DNA of 64,000 bases from CAMBDS01 sp964355675 (GCA_964355675.1 CAYHEC010000004.1:124001-188000), one strand, 5' to 3'; shown: positions 38,238 to 48,766, counted from the first letter of the stretch. Notes: generated by a model from the sequence alone, not told the origin. Made by a program: numbers and translations.

Positions 38238-41200
38238 CTACTTCAGCATCGCACCTTTCACGACATGCCGTTCGTTACCGACCTGCAATACGAACAGATA
38301 GATTCCTGCCGGATTCCCAACGCCATTCCAGGCAACCTCGTGATTTCCGGCTTCGAAACGTCCCTCAGCAATAATAGCTATCGCTCGTGCATGCATATCG
38401 TACACCGTCAATGTGACATCACTGGAATGAGGCAAAGCAAAACTCAGCTTAGTCTCAGGATTAAAGGGATTCGGGAAGTTCTGACTCAAATGAATCTCGA
38501 CTGGAAGGAAATTCTCCTCGTCCGGAGCGCTAAGGGGTGGAACGACTACTGTCCAGCGTTGACGAGACTCAATAGTCCCTTGTCCATCTGTCGCTTCGAC
38601 CCACCATCGGACGCGAAGCGAATCTTCGAGTCTATATTGAGCTATCAAAGTATCCACGCCACTCAACGCGAAGGTGGTATCCTGCAACGGGCCTCGTCTG
38701 AACGTAGTATCGACCGGTGCATCGACAAATGTGAAGACTATCGAATACCTTATGGCATCATTATCGACATCGGAAGCGCGGGTCCAACTGAATGTCCCGC
38801 GATAATCGACAAGTACATGATTATCGCGCGGGGCTTGAAGATCGAAGGCTGTCGGATCGTCATTGACGGGGACAACGGTAACCCTGAACTGCTGTGTAGC
38901 TTGTAGTGCCCCATCCGTTGCTGTCACTGTAATCAGCGCTCCAGCGGCAAGGTTGAAATTATCATCTGGCCTGAAGAAAAGGACTCTGCCATTTTCAATC
39001 GCCATCCCTAATCCTTGTGGAGCGCCAGCGAAGCTGAATTGTAGAGCGTCGTTATCCGGATCGGTGAAGTATTGGTTCAGGTCACCGATCTCGTATCTTC
39101 CTTCGTCTTCATTGACCGGCACGTCATCGATCGCTCCTTGACGTTCAGGGGGACGGTTGATGTTAATTACGGTAATATCAACACGAATTCGATCACTCAA
39201 GGCTCCCGGATCAGCCGCCTGAAATACCGGACTATATGGATTTTGCCTTCCATCATCTGAGCTTGGCGTCCAAATGAACGTGGCGTTTCCATCTCCTGCA
39301 TCGTTGAACTGCCATCCCTGGGGTAATCCACCATCATCGATCACAGTCCAGCGGAGAGCGTCATTATCGGGATCTGAAGCACGGAAATTGATTCGAAGCT
39401 CTGCGCGTTCATCCACTCTTATCTGAAATGCGTCTTGATCGCTGGGTTGAGAGATTACTGGTCGGCTATTTAGATCTCGCGCTGTTATCTCGACCACGAT
39501 TTCATCTCTTCCACCATCAGAGTCGGTCGTTCTAAATCGAGGAGTATAAGGCTGACGGCGAGCGTCGAATGGTACATCCCAAACGAAACGAGCCGTTCCA
39601 TTGCGATTATCGGTGAACTGCCAACCATTTGGCAAGCCATCGGGATCAGTCAGCTCCCAGACTAAATCTCCACCATCGGGGTCTGAAGAACGAAAATCGA
39701 CTATTAGACGCTGACGTTCTTCAATTTCTACACGGAAAATATCTGCGTTTGCAGGTTCGGTGATTACAGGAAGAATATTGACATTCCTGACGGTTATCGC
39801 CAATCGAACCTGATCGGTTGCTCCCAACGCGTCAGTCGCAACCGCCAGCGGAGTGTAGGGCTGGCGGCGAGCGTCGGAAGGAGGCGTCCAGAGGAGGGTT
39901 GCCGAACCATCGCGATGGTCGGTGAATTGGAATCCATTAGGCATGCCTCCTGCATCCGGAAGAGTCCAAGCGATTGCATCACCATCAGCATCATCAGCGA
40001 CAAAGTCAACTCGCAATTCGACACGCTCATCGACAGCGACGTCGAAGTTAGCTTGCTCGGTCGGTTCGTGGATGACCGGAGCTCTGTTGAAATTGTTTAT
40101 GGTAATGGTAACCCGGAGGTCGGTAAACGCTCCAGCTCGGTCTTCGACCCTGAATTCTGGATGATATACGCCCGCGTCTTCGAAATCAGTTACCCAGATA
40201 AAGGTCCCGTTGGCCCCTTGGTGATCGAAGTTGGCGCCGTTTCCTACTACTCCATCTTCTACTCGCAGGAATATGTTGATATCATCACCCTCATGAGCAA
40301 GATCGACGTCATCTGCACGGAGGGCGAATTCAATTCGATCACCTTCACGCACCGTAACTTCACGCACCGGATTGACCCAGAAGGGATCGTCGTTACCGGC
40401 CCGGACAGTCAATACAAACGTATCACTGACGCTGAATTCGTTATCATCAGCAGTAACAACGATATTGAAATTTCCATTGATGTTATCAGCCGGATCTACC
40501 GATAAGACTCCACCATTGATTTGGGCGCTGACATTCCCATCAGCTTCGACTCTGAATCTTAGGCCATCCCCATCGGGATCACTGAAGAAGTCGGACAGAG
40601 TATATAAATTTGTCCTGTCCGCGTCTTCATCGATGTTGACGTCGGGAATTGCTCGGACAATCGGCGGACGATTAGTTTGAGCAACATGAATCGCCACATC
40701 TCTATCGGTCGAAACGACGTTATCGCTGATGCGGAATGTAGCAGTGTAATCACCTGCTTCGTCAAAAGTTGGTCGCCAGGTAAACGTTGCCGTTCCGTTC
40801 TGATGATCCTGAATACTAGCTGATTGAGGCAAATTATTACGAATCAATGTGATGGTCAATGCCCCATTGTCCGGATCAGATCCTGCAACATCGAAGTTAA
40901 TTTCGGTGTTCTCTCGACCATCGACTCGATCTGGAATGTTATTCCAGACTGGAGGACGGTTGACGTTATGTACAGTAACGAATAGAACCGATCGTGCTGT
41001 CAAATTACCATCGGTGACAACCAATTCGCCCCGATAATTACCAGCGTTTGTAAAGTTAGTCTGCCAGTGGAAAGTCCCAACTCCATTGCGTACCTGTTCA
41101 AATGTAGCTTCCTCCGGGAAGTTACCTCGATCGAATGAAAGAGTCAGGTTATCTCCATCGACGTCTGAAGCTGAGACGTCAAACTCAATAAGTGCGCTTT

Positions 41201-44200
41201 CATTTATATCGATAGCCTGACCAGGCACATTCTCCCAACGAGGCATGTCGTTGACTGAAACCACGGTGACCAGGAACGTCTCGGCAACTTCTAAATCACG
41301 ATTTACACCCTCATTTCCCGAAGTTGCTATAGAAACCGAACGGATACCACGCCTCGGTTGAGCTCTTGCCGCCTGAGCGGACCCTGCCAAACCATTTGCA
41401 TGGAACGCGACAAGCGCTACATTTCTTCCGTCATCGGCTGTAACGCGAACATCTCCCTCGCCGTGGAAGTTTGCGGCAGGAGTGATCGAGAGAATGTTGT
41501 TTTCGTCGATAACAGCGCCAATTTCGCCTCGTCCGGACACCTGAAAGGTCAGGTTATCGCCATCAGGATCAATAAATACTTCATTTAGATCAGCAACGCG
41601 TGTCGTCCCTGAGTCTTCATTGACTTGAATATCACCAATAGCGTTTACAACTTCAGGAGCACGATTTACGTCCATCACTGTCGCTTGAACATCGAGTGAA
41701 ACGTCAGGCATACGCTCATTCTCGCTGAGCAGATGGAACCGAATCAGATATTCGCCCGCGTCATCAAAGTCAGGCGTCCAGATAAAATTCGATACACCGT
41801 CACCGAGATTTTCAAGTTCTGGCATGACTTCCGGATTTCCACCAATAAACTCAAAGGTCATTTGGAACTGGTCACGGTCGATGTCGGTGGCGGAGATGTC
41901 AAAGGTTATCTCTGATCCTTCATCGACACTAAATTCGTTGGGAAAATCTACGAACTCAGGTGGTGCATTGACGTCAGAAATGACGATCCTCACTACAATT
42001 TCGGCAGTCGAATCGCCATCTGAGACAATAAAGTGAGGATTATACTCACCTGCATCCAGATAACTCGGCGTCCAGGAGAATGTGCCGGTCCCGTCTTCAT
42101 TATCAACGAATTGTGCACGATCCCTAAGTTCAACATCGCCAGTCATTTGCATGCTCAATGCATCTCCGTCAGGATCTGAAGCAGTCAACGTGAATTCGAG
42201 ATGTGAAACTTCTGAACCCTCTACAACTTGCGGAGGATTAACCCAAACCGGTGCATGGTTTGGATTGAAGCCAGTGCCGCTGAGCGAAACCACAACTCGC
42301 GGTTCATTTCGATCATTAGACAAAACGGTGATCGCATCTTGGAAGTCACCGGGAGATGTTGGAATAAACGAGACAGCGAACGCGGCTGATTCCCCCTCCC
42401 TCAGCGTATCTTGCTCTCCAAAATTCAGTCCGAACGGCTCACCATCGAGTTCGCTCGGGCTTGAAATTATCAGGTCGGCATTCCCACTATTCGAAATCAA
42501 CATATCCCAACTGGCCTCACTGCCAACCGGAATCCGACCGAAGTTGTGAGCAAGTTCGATATTGATCTCAGGTTGGGGAAGAGTATAGAGGTCGAGTCGA
42601 AGGACTGTAAATCCGTTGGGCGAATATTCTTCAGGACCTTCGTCGATGGATGACTCCACACCGGCGTATTCTGTTTCTGATGAGAAGTCATAGTATCGGA
42701 AGGACATGCTTTCATTAATAACAAATCCTTCGACCGGTTGAGTATCAAGGTCGTCGCCCCAAGCCGCCAATCCAAAGGGTTGATCGCTGGCTTCTTCAAG
42801 AATAACGCTACCGGCGCAAATGCCATGCGAAGTGAATACAGCGACCTCATCACCAGCCGCTAATAATTCATCATTCAGTAAAGCGGAAACTACCAGAAGC
42901 GAATGGTTGGCGTTGGTAATTTGATAGAAGAAGTGCCCCTGCCCCTCAGGTGATGTGGAGGAAAGCGAAAGTACTGAGAAAGCATCTCGATGATAAATTC
43001 CTTCGCCTTCCGCATATTCGGCAGTTGCGGCAAATTCGGCGCCAAGTTCAGGAAGCCAAATGCGAAATGATATGACTTCACCATCGACAAAACCATCGAC
43101 AACGTTCGGAGTATTATTGTCGTCACCCCAGGCGGCTATCCCGAACGAATATTCTTCGATGCGGACAGAACCGGCGGAAAGTCCATCGGTCGTAAATACT
43201 CCAACTTCCGAACCAATTGGCAATTGCTCATCGTCAAGTGTTGCATTTTCAACCAATAGAGACATATTTCCGTCAGTCTGTTGAAAACGCCAGTGTAACG
43301 GTGAAGCGACAGCAGTACCTGTTAGAGAAACGGAAACCGCACCGTTATCGGGATCGTTGGAATTCAAACCAAGTGAAGCGTTGTAGTCCCGGACTTCCTC
43401 AGGAGCAAAAGTCACATGCAGAACGGCCGCTTCTCCGACGCCAACATCGAATGCGTTATTGGGAGAAATTTCGAATCCAGCTCCATCGAGAGTAGGAGCT
43501 TCAATGCTCAACACATCGCCACCGGTATTCGAGACGATCAAATCCCATACATCCCGGTCTCCGACGCCAATCTCGCCGAACACATGCTGGTCAGCGGAGA
43601 TCGAGATTTGAGGCGGCGAAGGGTTAATGCCAACACCACTAAGATTAATTGTCGCTTCTTGATTATCAGGTGCATTTGAGAATACTGTTAGAATTTGGTT
43701 GTACTCTCCTGCTTCTTCCGGATGAAATTGGACATCGACATTTATCGAGCGATCTGGTTCGATGGAAACCTGATTATTGAATTCGACAGAAAATGGATTT
43801 CCTTGCGTATCGATGCGCTCAACAATTAGAGTACCATCTCCGATATTGGCGATATTGAGCATCAATGAACGCGATTCACCGCGCAGAACCCGACCAAAGC
43901 CTAATTGCTCAGGCTCAAGCAAGATACGAGGCGTCGGCACATGTCGGGAACTGAGAGTCGCAACCGCGAATCCGTTCGTGCGATATATACCTTCGCCAAC
44001 TGAGTAATCAGCGATTGCATTAAATTCATTTCCGGACGACTGATCCCAAATCTTCCACATGATCTCTTCGCCATCTCGGAAACCATCGACCCCCTCCTGA
44101 TTGTTATCTTCGCCCCACGCGGCAACACCGAGGGGCCATTCATCAGTAATAAGTGTTGCACCAGCGCAGACGCCCCCAGGTGTGATAACCGCAACTTCAT

Positions 44201-47063
44201 CGCCTGAAACGAGCCGATTACCATCGAGAATTGCATCTTCGATTATAATCGACATGTTCTCAGCAGTAATAGTGAAGGTATAATGCTCACCTTCTGGAAT
44301 GGCACGACCGATCAAATTCACTACTACCTGACTTTCATCAGGGTCATCAGAGAAAATGGTAGCCGTTCCGGCAAAGTCGCCTAATTCATCCGGTATAAAA
44401 GTTGCCGGAATAACAAATACGTCATTTGGGGCGACTACGATGTTGCCGTCAAAATCGACGCTGAAACCGTTTCCTTGCACGGTTACTCGGCTGATGGTCA
44501 GATTAGCAAGACCGACGTTGGAACCTTCGATTTGCATAGTTCGCTCACCTCCAACGAATAACGCCTCGAAATCCAGTAAATTTGATGCAAGCGCTATGTC
44601 CGGAAGTCTTTCCATTACTCCTGCGCCCGTGACTCTTAGTGGAAACGATCCAACATCTGGGTCGTCGGATATAACCGTAATAGTTCCGTTGTAGGCACGC
44701 TCTTCGCGAGGAGCAAACAATATATCGATTGCAACGGTTTGACCTGCTTCGACAGTGAACGAATTATCCAACTGAACATCAAATGCTTCTTCATTTGAAG
44801 TAATTCGCTCAACAGTCAAAACACTCTCACCCCAGTTGGAAATCTCTAAACTCCAACTGTCACGGTTACCAATGAGGACTTGGCCAAAATCGTGGGCGAC
44901 TTCATCCATATTCGGAACATCATACCCGCCACCGCTTCCAACGAAGATATTCGGTTCTAAATCGCGACCGACGCCTGTAAGATCAATCCCAATGTCAGGA
45001 GTTTCTTGATCGTTGGAAAGTACGTGCAATAAAGCGTCCCAACGTCCGAGTTCCCCCGGACTGAATGTCACGGTGAAATCTGCCGATTGTCCTTGATCGA
45101 GAGCAAAACCAGCCGGCTCGAAGGTGAAATAATCGGATCCTTGACCACCATCTAACTCGAATGTGCCTTCAAGAGGGCCGACTCCTTCATTGGATATTGT
45201 CAGCGTACGCTCCAAAAACCTGCCAACAATAACGGAGCCGAAATCGAGACCATCAGCGCTTACAACGATTTGGGGTGGTTCGTGTGCGCCGCGACCAGAA
45301 AGTGGAATTTCGAACTCGGGAGAATCGGGGTCATTAGAGCTGACCGTCAATATCCCATTGTAAGCGGCGTAGTCTGGCGGCTCGAACGAGACATTGATTT
45401 CAATCGATTCACCGGGCTGGATTACCGTTTCCTGAATGTCCTCAGGCTGTCTGCGATTTCCTGCGCTTAGATTTACAATCGTGAATGAATCTCGTGAGTA
45501 AACAAGCTCTCCCTGAATGATCTCGGCTCGAGCGTCCATTTCGCTCCTTGCGGAAAGATCCCAAAAACGGAACGACATCTCTTCGCCGTTGCGGAAGCCG
45601 TTAATAATCTGATCTCCTGTTTCATCGCCCCATACGGCAAGTCCAACCGGAAAGATTCCATCCCCGTCATCAGTCAGAAGCGTGGCGCCAGCACAAAGTC
45701 CAGCGGGGGTGAATACTCCTATTTCGTCATCGACTTCAAGGGATTGACCATTCAGAGTGGCTTCAAGTATCAAGATTGAGTGATTTCCGTCGGTCTGAGT
45801 GAACCGGAAGCGTGGTCCATCAGGAATTTCTTCCTGATAATCGGTTGCGAATACTTCGTTGTCGGAGGTGACGCCAGTTATCCCAAGGGGTTGATCACCG
45901 CTGTTAGATATTGTAACCCGTCTCGAAGCGATATTGCCGACGATGACATCACCGAAATCAATCTCACTCGGATCCGCTCCGATGTTTGGTTGTGGAGGTA
46001 TATAACCGTTTCCATGAAGTGTCACTTCGATTAGATCCTCATCAGGATCATCCGAGACAACCGTGATCGTGCCATCATAAGATTCTTCAGCGGGAGGATC
46101 AAAAGTAACCTGCAACACGAGTCCTTGGCCAGCGCCGATGACTGTTTCACCATCGAAATTGGTTGAGTAGGAGTCGCCTTGGACATTGACTTCGCTCACC
46201 ATCAGATCGCTATTACCAACATTGGTTATAGTCAAGTCCGCTGTCGCTGGGTGGCCAAGCTCCACTTCGCCGAAGTTGATTTCGAGCGGGCTAACATTTA
46301 TATCAGCAATATGTTCGACTGTTCCTACACCGACTAACTGAACGGTCGCATCCCCATCGGGGTCATTGGCTTCGATGGTTAATGTACCCTGATACTGGCG
46401 TTCCTCAGCGGGCGCAAACGTCACTTCGACATCACGAGACTCTGCCGCGCCGAGCTGGACTTCCTGGTCAGGGAAATTTGTAGTAAATACATCGAGATTC
46501 GATGAAATTCTTTCCACTATCAGAGGGTCGATTCCTCGATTGGTGATCGTAAACTGCCAGACGACACGCTCGTTGACTAGGACGTTGCTGAAGTCATGCT
46601 CCCCAGCAGAAACAAGGATATCAGGAGGACCCTCCAAATTTGCAGATAAATTCAATATGGTCAGCCCGTCACGCTCATAGCCATGAGGTCCCATTGTATA
46701 CTCAGGCTGTGCGGCAACCTCATGTTGTGTTCCGCGATCCCAAAAACGGAACGCGAAGGCTTCGGCGTTTCTAAAACCATTTGGGGCTTGCCCTCCGGCA
46801 TTATCATTGCCCCAAGCGGCAAATCCGGCTCCATCTCGGCCTTCTCCAGCCGCGTAAACTGTGGCTCCGGCGCAAAGTCCGGCGGGAGTAAAGACCCCGA
46901 CTTCATCGCCTGCCTCGACAAAAGCACCATTTATTCGCGACTCTTCGACTAAGATCGAATGGTTGCCGCCAGTCTCCTCGTACCTGAAGTGTGGTTGTCC
47001 GAAGGCGGTCGAAGAAGCGAGAGCAAGCAGGCAAACTGAGAAAATAATTGTAGAACGACGCAT
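38238..47063 (-). CDS. Giant secreted T9SS cargo protein with five AAWGDD modules and about ten cadherin-like repeats
   Basis: The 2941-residue protein has a signal peptide (about 1-22, ending TAFG). AAWGDD modules lie near residues 23-141, 414-541, 926-1041, 1254-1368 and 1373-1494; copies 4 and 5 are back to back. HYDIN/choice-of-anchor-D-like domains (FGEVELGHPATADLTITNVG, VTFDPPAEESYDGTITV, SDDPDED) fill the gaps, and copy 2 interrupts one of them. Residues about 1600-2730 are some ten cadherin-like or He_PIG-like repeats with DPDGD, FxWTPxxxxAGxY and VNxPP motifs; FN3-like sequence follows. A type A sorting domain is at about 2858-2941 (NFPNPFNPETKLSFALP). The ATG has GGAGGA six bases upstream. 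Likely calcium-binding and surface-exposed; an adhesin role is inference. Confidence 0.92.
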   Translation of the reverse strand: MRRSTIIFSVCLLALASSTAFGQPHFRYEETGGNHSILVEESRINGAFVEAGDEVGVFTPAGLCAGATVYAAGEGRDGAGFAAWGNDNAGGQAPNGFRNAEAFAFRFWDRGTQHEVAAQPEYTMGPHGYERDGLTILNLSANLEGPPDILVSAGEHDFSNVLVNERVVWQFTITNRGIDPLIVERISSNLDVFTTNFPDQEVQLGAAESRDVEVTFAPAEERQYQGTLTIEANDPDGDATVQLVGVGTVEHIADINVSPLEINFGEVELGHPATADLTITNVGNSDLMVSEVNVQGDSYSTNFDGETVIGAGQGLVLQVTFDPPAEESYDGTITVVSDDPDEDLIEVTLHGNGYIPPQPNIGADPSEIDFGDVIVGNIASRRVTISNSGDQPLGITGVTSDNEVFATDYQEEIPDGPRFRFTQTDGNHSILILEATLNGQSLEVDDEIGVFTPAGLCAGATLLTDDGDGIFPVGLAVWGDETGDQIINGFRNGEEMSFRFWDLSARSEMDARAEIIQGELVYSRDSFTIVNLSAGNRRQPEDIQETVIQPGESIEINVSFEPPDYAAYNGILTVSSNDPDSPEFEIPLSGRGAHEPPQIVVSADGLDFGSVIVGRFLERTLTISNEGVGPLEGTFELDGGQGSDYFTFEPAGFALDQGQSADFTVTFSPGELGRWDALLHVLSNDQETPDIGIDLTGVGRDLEPNIFVGSGGGYDVPNMDEVAHDFGQVLIGNRDSWSLEISNWGESVLTVERITSNEEAFDVQLDNSFTVEAGQTVAIDILFAPREERAYNGTITVISDDPDVGSFPLRVTGAGVMERLPDIALASNLLDFEALFVGGERTMQIEGSNVGLANLTISRVTVQGNGFSVDFDGNIVVAPNDVFVIPATFIPDELGDFAGTATIFSDDPDESQVVVNLIGRAIPEGEHYTFTITAENMSIIIEDAILDGNRLVSGDEVAVITPGGVCAGATLITDEWPLGVAAWGEDNNQEGVDGFRDGEEIMWKIWDQSSGNEFNAIADYSVGEGIYRTNGFAVATLSSRHVPTPRILLEPEQLGFGRVLRGESRSLMLNIANIGDGTLIVERIDTQGNPFSVEFNNQVSIEPDRSINVDVQFHPEEAGEYNQILTVFSNAPDNQEATINLSGVGINPSPPQISISADQHVFGEIGVGDRDVWDLIVSNTGGDVLSIEAPTLDGAGFEISPNNAFDVGVGEAAVLHVTFAPEEVRDYNASLGLNSNDPDNGAVSVSLTGTAVASPLHWRFQQTDGNMSLLVENATLDDEQLPIGSEVGVFTTDGLSAGSVRIEEYSFGIAAWGDDNNTPNVVDGFVDGEVISFRIWLPELGAEFAATAEYAEGEGIYHRDAFSVLSLSSTSPEGQGHFFYQITNANHSLLVVSALLNDELLAAGDEVAVFTSHGICAGSVILEEASDQPFGLAAWGDDLDTQPVEGFVINESMSFRYYDFSSETEYAGVESSIDEGPEEYSPNGFTVLRLDLYTLPQPEINIELAHNFGRIPVGSEASWDMLISNSGNADLIISSPSELDGEPFGLNFGEQDTLREGESAAFAVSFIPTSPGDFQDAITVLSNDRNEPRVVVSLSGTGFNPNHAPVWVNPPQVVEGSEVSHLEFTLTASDPDGDALSMQMTGDVELRDRAQFVDNEDGTGTFSWTPSYLDAGEYNPHFIVSDGDSTAEIVVRIVISDVNAPPEFVDFPNEFSVDEGSEITFDISATDIDRDQFQMTFEFIGGNPEVMPELENLGDGVSNFIWTPDFDDAGEYLIRFHLLSENERMPDVSLDVQATVMDVNRAPEVVNAIGDIQVNEDSGTTRVADLNEVFIDPDGDNLTFQVSGRGEIGAVIDENNILSITPAANFHGEGDVRVTADDGRNVALVAFHANGLAGSAQAARAQPRRGIRSVSIATSGNEGVNRDLEVAETFLVTVVSVNDMPRWENVPGQAIDINESALIEFDVSASDVDGDNLTLSFDRGNFPEEATFEQVRNGVGTFHWQTNFTNAGNYRGELVVTDGNLTARSVLFVTVHNVNRPPVWNNIPDRVDGRENTEINFDVAGSDPDNGALTITLIRNNLPQSASIQDHQNGTATFTWRPTFDEAGDYTATFRISDNVVSTDRDVAIHVAQTNRPPIVRAIPDVNIDEDADRTNLYTLSDFFSDPDGDGLRFRVEADGNVSAQINGGVLSVDPADNINGNFNIVVTADDNEFSVSDTFVLTVRAGNDDPFWVNPVREVTVREGDRIEFALRADDVDLAHEGDDINIFLRVEDGVVGNGANFDHQGANGTFIWVTDFEDAGVYHPEFRVEDRAGAFTDLRVTITINNFNRAPVIHEPTEQANFDVAVDERVELRVDFVADDADGDAIAWTLPDAGGMPNGFQFTDHRDGSATLLWTPPSDARRQPYTPLAVATDALGATDQVRLAITVRNVNILPVITEPANADIFRVEIEERQRLIVDFRSSDPDGGDLVWELTDPDGLPNGWQFTDNRNGTARFVWDVPFDARRQPYTPRFRTTDSDGGRDEIVVEITARDLNSRPVISQPSDQDAFQIRVDERAELRINFRASDPDNDALRWTVIDDGGLPQGWQFNDAGDGNATFIWTPSSDDGRQNPYSPVFQAADPGALSDRIRVDITVININRPPERQGAIDDVPVNEDEGRYEIGDLNQYFTDPDNDALQFSFAGAPQGLGMAIENGRVLFFRPDDNFNLAAGALITVTATDGALQATQQFRVTVVPVNDDPTAFDLQAPRDNHVLVDYRGTFSWTRASDVDNDAIRYSIVFTFVDAPVDTTFRRGPLQDTTFALSGVDTLIAQYRLEDSLRVRWWVEATDGQGTIESRQRWTVVVPPLSAPDEENFLPVEIHLSQNFPNPFNPETKLSFALPHSSDVTLTVYDMHARAIAIIAEGRFEAGNHEVAWNGVGNPAGIYLFVLQVGNERHVVKGAMLK

Positions 47064-47213
47064 TGAAAATCCTCCGCGTAGTAGTGAACAGGATTGTGAT
47101 TCAAAAGAAAATGAAGTGAAATTTCTTCCGAAGAGTTGTCTGATCCAGCTTCAAATCAAAGTAAGTAAAAAGTGTACTTGATCAGTATCGGATGATATAA
47201 TAACCTTGAAATA

Positions 47214-47244
47214 ATCGTTGTGCTATGATATTGCGCACAACGAT
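47214..47244 (-). terminator. Terminator-like hairpin after the FabK-like gene
   Basis: ATCGTTGTGC and GCACAACGAT pair perfectly (ten bases, eleven-base loop). The hairpin starts nine bases after the stop at 47253 and is followed on the minus strand by TATTTC. The T-run is short, so strength is uncertain. Confidence 0.5.
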
Positions 47245-47252
47245 CAAATAAG

Positions 47253-48281
47253 TCAAACCGAACGAGGTGATGCATAACCGGCAATCCGTGCGGAGGCGAT
47301 GAAAAATTCCCGAACCATCGAAAGTACAACCTGTGCGGCAGATTCGACGGTCGTGATATCACCAGCGACTTCGCCAGCTTCCATATAACCTTCTTCCAAA
47401 TCCCCTTTAAAGGTGCCAAGTTTAGCACGTCCTTCAAGGAGAAGATTGCGCAATTCTTCCAGAGAACCACCGGAATTCGATAAAGCCTCCGCTCTCGCGG
47501 CGAATGATCCGATCAGCATGCGGGTCGGACTCAAACGCTTCAAAGTCAACACAGTTGCCGGTTCACCAGATTCAATCACTGCTTTTCGGTAATTATCTGA
47601 GACCGAACTCTCGAACGTGCAAGCAAAACGAGTTCCAACTTGAACGCCTTCCGCACCTAATGCCAGAGCCGCGGCCATCCCGCGGCCATCGCGAATTCCT
47701 CCCGCCGCGATGACCGGTAGATCGAGGTGATCGACGAGACGGGGGATCAACGGAAATGTAGGAATCTCTTCATAACCATTATGCCCACCGGCCTCAAATC
47801 CCTCTCCGACGATTATATCGACTTCCCGTGACGCGGCTTTAAGCGCAAGTTTCAAAGAGGGTACAACATGCGCTACTATGACGCCGTGGTCATGGAGAAT
47901 AGGGGTGAATTTACCGGGATTCCCCGCTGAAGTGAAGACAATCTTCACTCCAGAATTAATGGTAGTTGCCACTAATGAATCTGCGTCGTCTCGCATCAAC
48001 GGAATATTGACCCCAAGTGGTCCATCCCAGACTTCATGAGCCTTGCGGATATGCTCGGCAAGTAAATGTGGCGACATCGAACCAGATCCAATCAACCCCA
48101 AACCTCCAGCCATAGAGACAGCTGTCGCGAGCTTCCAGCCTGAAGCCCAGATCATGCCTCCTTGTATTATCGGATATCTTATTCCGAGGAGGCGAGAAAT
48201 TGACGTGCTAATTTTATCAGGAAATTGGTCTTCTACGAGGACTGTATCTCGATGGCGCTCGATTGAGATAGAGTCGCTCAA
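47253..48281 (-). CDS. FabK-like enoyl-ACP reductase / nitronate monooxygenase family flavoprotein
   Basis: This 342-residue FMN-binding TIM barrel is closest in feel to FabK, which reduces enoyl-ACP in fatty-acid synthesis. Matching segments are IRYPIIQGGMIWAS, SMAGGLGLIGSG, GVNIPLM, SAGNPGKF, the EGFEAGGHNG active-site loop (FabK usually has EGMEAGGHIG), PVIAAGGIRDGRGMAAALALGAEGVQVGTRF. Nitronate monooxygenases share this fold, so the activity is not certain. Its start overlaps the rubrerythrin stop by four bases (ATGA), so the two are translated together. A hairpin terminator candidate follows. Confidence 0.82.
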   Translation of the reverse strand: MSDSISIERHRDTVLVEDQFPDKISTSISRLLGIRYPIIQGGMIWASGWKLATAVSMAGGLGLIGSGSMSPHLLAEHIRKAHEVWDGPLGVNIPLMRDDADSLVATTINSGVKIVFTSAGNPGKFTPILHDHGVIVAHVVPSLKLALKAASREVDIIVGEGFEAGGHNGYEEIPTFPLIPRLVDHLDLPVIAAGGIRDGRGMAAALALGAEGVQVGTRFACTFESSVSDNYRKAVIESGEPATVLTLKRLSPTRMLIGSFAARAEALSNSGGSLEELRNLLLEGRAKLGTFKGDLEEGYMEAGEVAGDITTVESAAQVVLSMVREFFIASARIAGYASPRSV

Positions 48282-48766
48282 GGCCCAACGAGCTGAATAT
48301 CTGCACCGTCGATATCAAACCATTGTGGATACTTGGCGACAGAATCGTACTCGATTTGCAACGACCTCTCATGCCCTTCTTCAAATAAAGCCAGATAAAG
48401 CAAAATCCTCTTGCCAGTCGGATCGTCAGATTTGTTTGCCGCATCTTTGTAAAACTTCACAGCCTGACGTTCTTTTTCAATTGCTTCGAGGATAATCTCA
48501 GCCATCGGAACCTTAAGATCAAACGAACCATTTTTACGAGGGGCTTTCTTCGGTAATGGAGGTTTCTCCTCGCCGGTGTACCGCTTCAGCAGATTATAAA
48601 GCATCTCGCGATGAGCTTTCTCTTCGCGAGCCAAGGAGCTGAATTTTTCACGCACCAACGGGTTCTTAACCTGAAGTGCCATTAGTTGATAACGTTTGTA
48701 GGCTTCGACTTCCTGTGCTATCGCAAGACCGATTACCTCTATACTACTGAGGTCTGATTCTATCAT
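48278..48766 (-). CDS. Rubrerythrin-like ferritin-fold diiron protein without rubredoxin domain
   Basis: This 162-residue four-helix protein has two diiron half-sites: E19/E21 with E49xxH52, and E97/E99 with E129xxH132. The linker (EKPPLPKKAPRKNG) is proline- and lysine-rich. Rubrerythrins reduce peroxide or act as oxygen sensors; here the C-terminal rubredoxin (CxxC pairs) is missing, so electrons must come from another protein. The overlap with the FabK-like flavoprotein suggests a functional link, possibly electron supply or protection of a flavin enzyme; this is inference. Confidence 0.85.
   Translation of the reverse strand: MIESDLSSIEVIGLAIAQEVEAYKRYQLMALQVKNPLVREKFSSLAREEKAHREMLYNLLKRYTGEEKPPLPKKAPRKNGSFDLKVPMAEIILEAIEKERQAVKFYKDAANKSDDPTGKRILLYLALFEEGHERSLQIEYDSVAKYPQWFDIDGADIQLVGP

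Noticed and set aside
39915..40505. Plus-strand frame of about 196 residues opposite the cadherin-like repeats
   Set aside because: It is a shadow of the repeated codons of the minus-strand gene and has no recognisable domain or good start.
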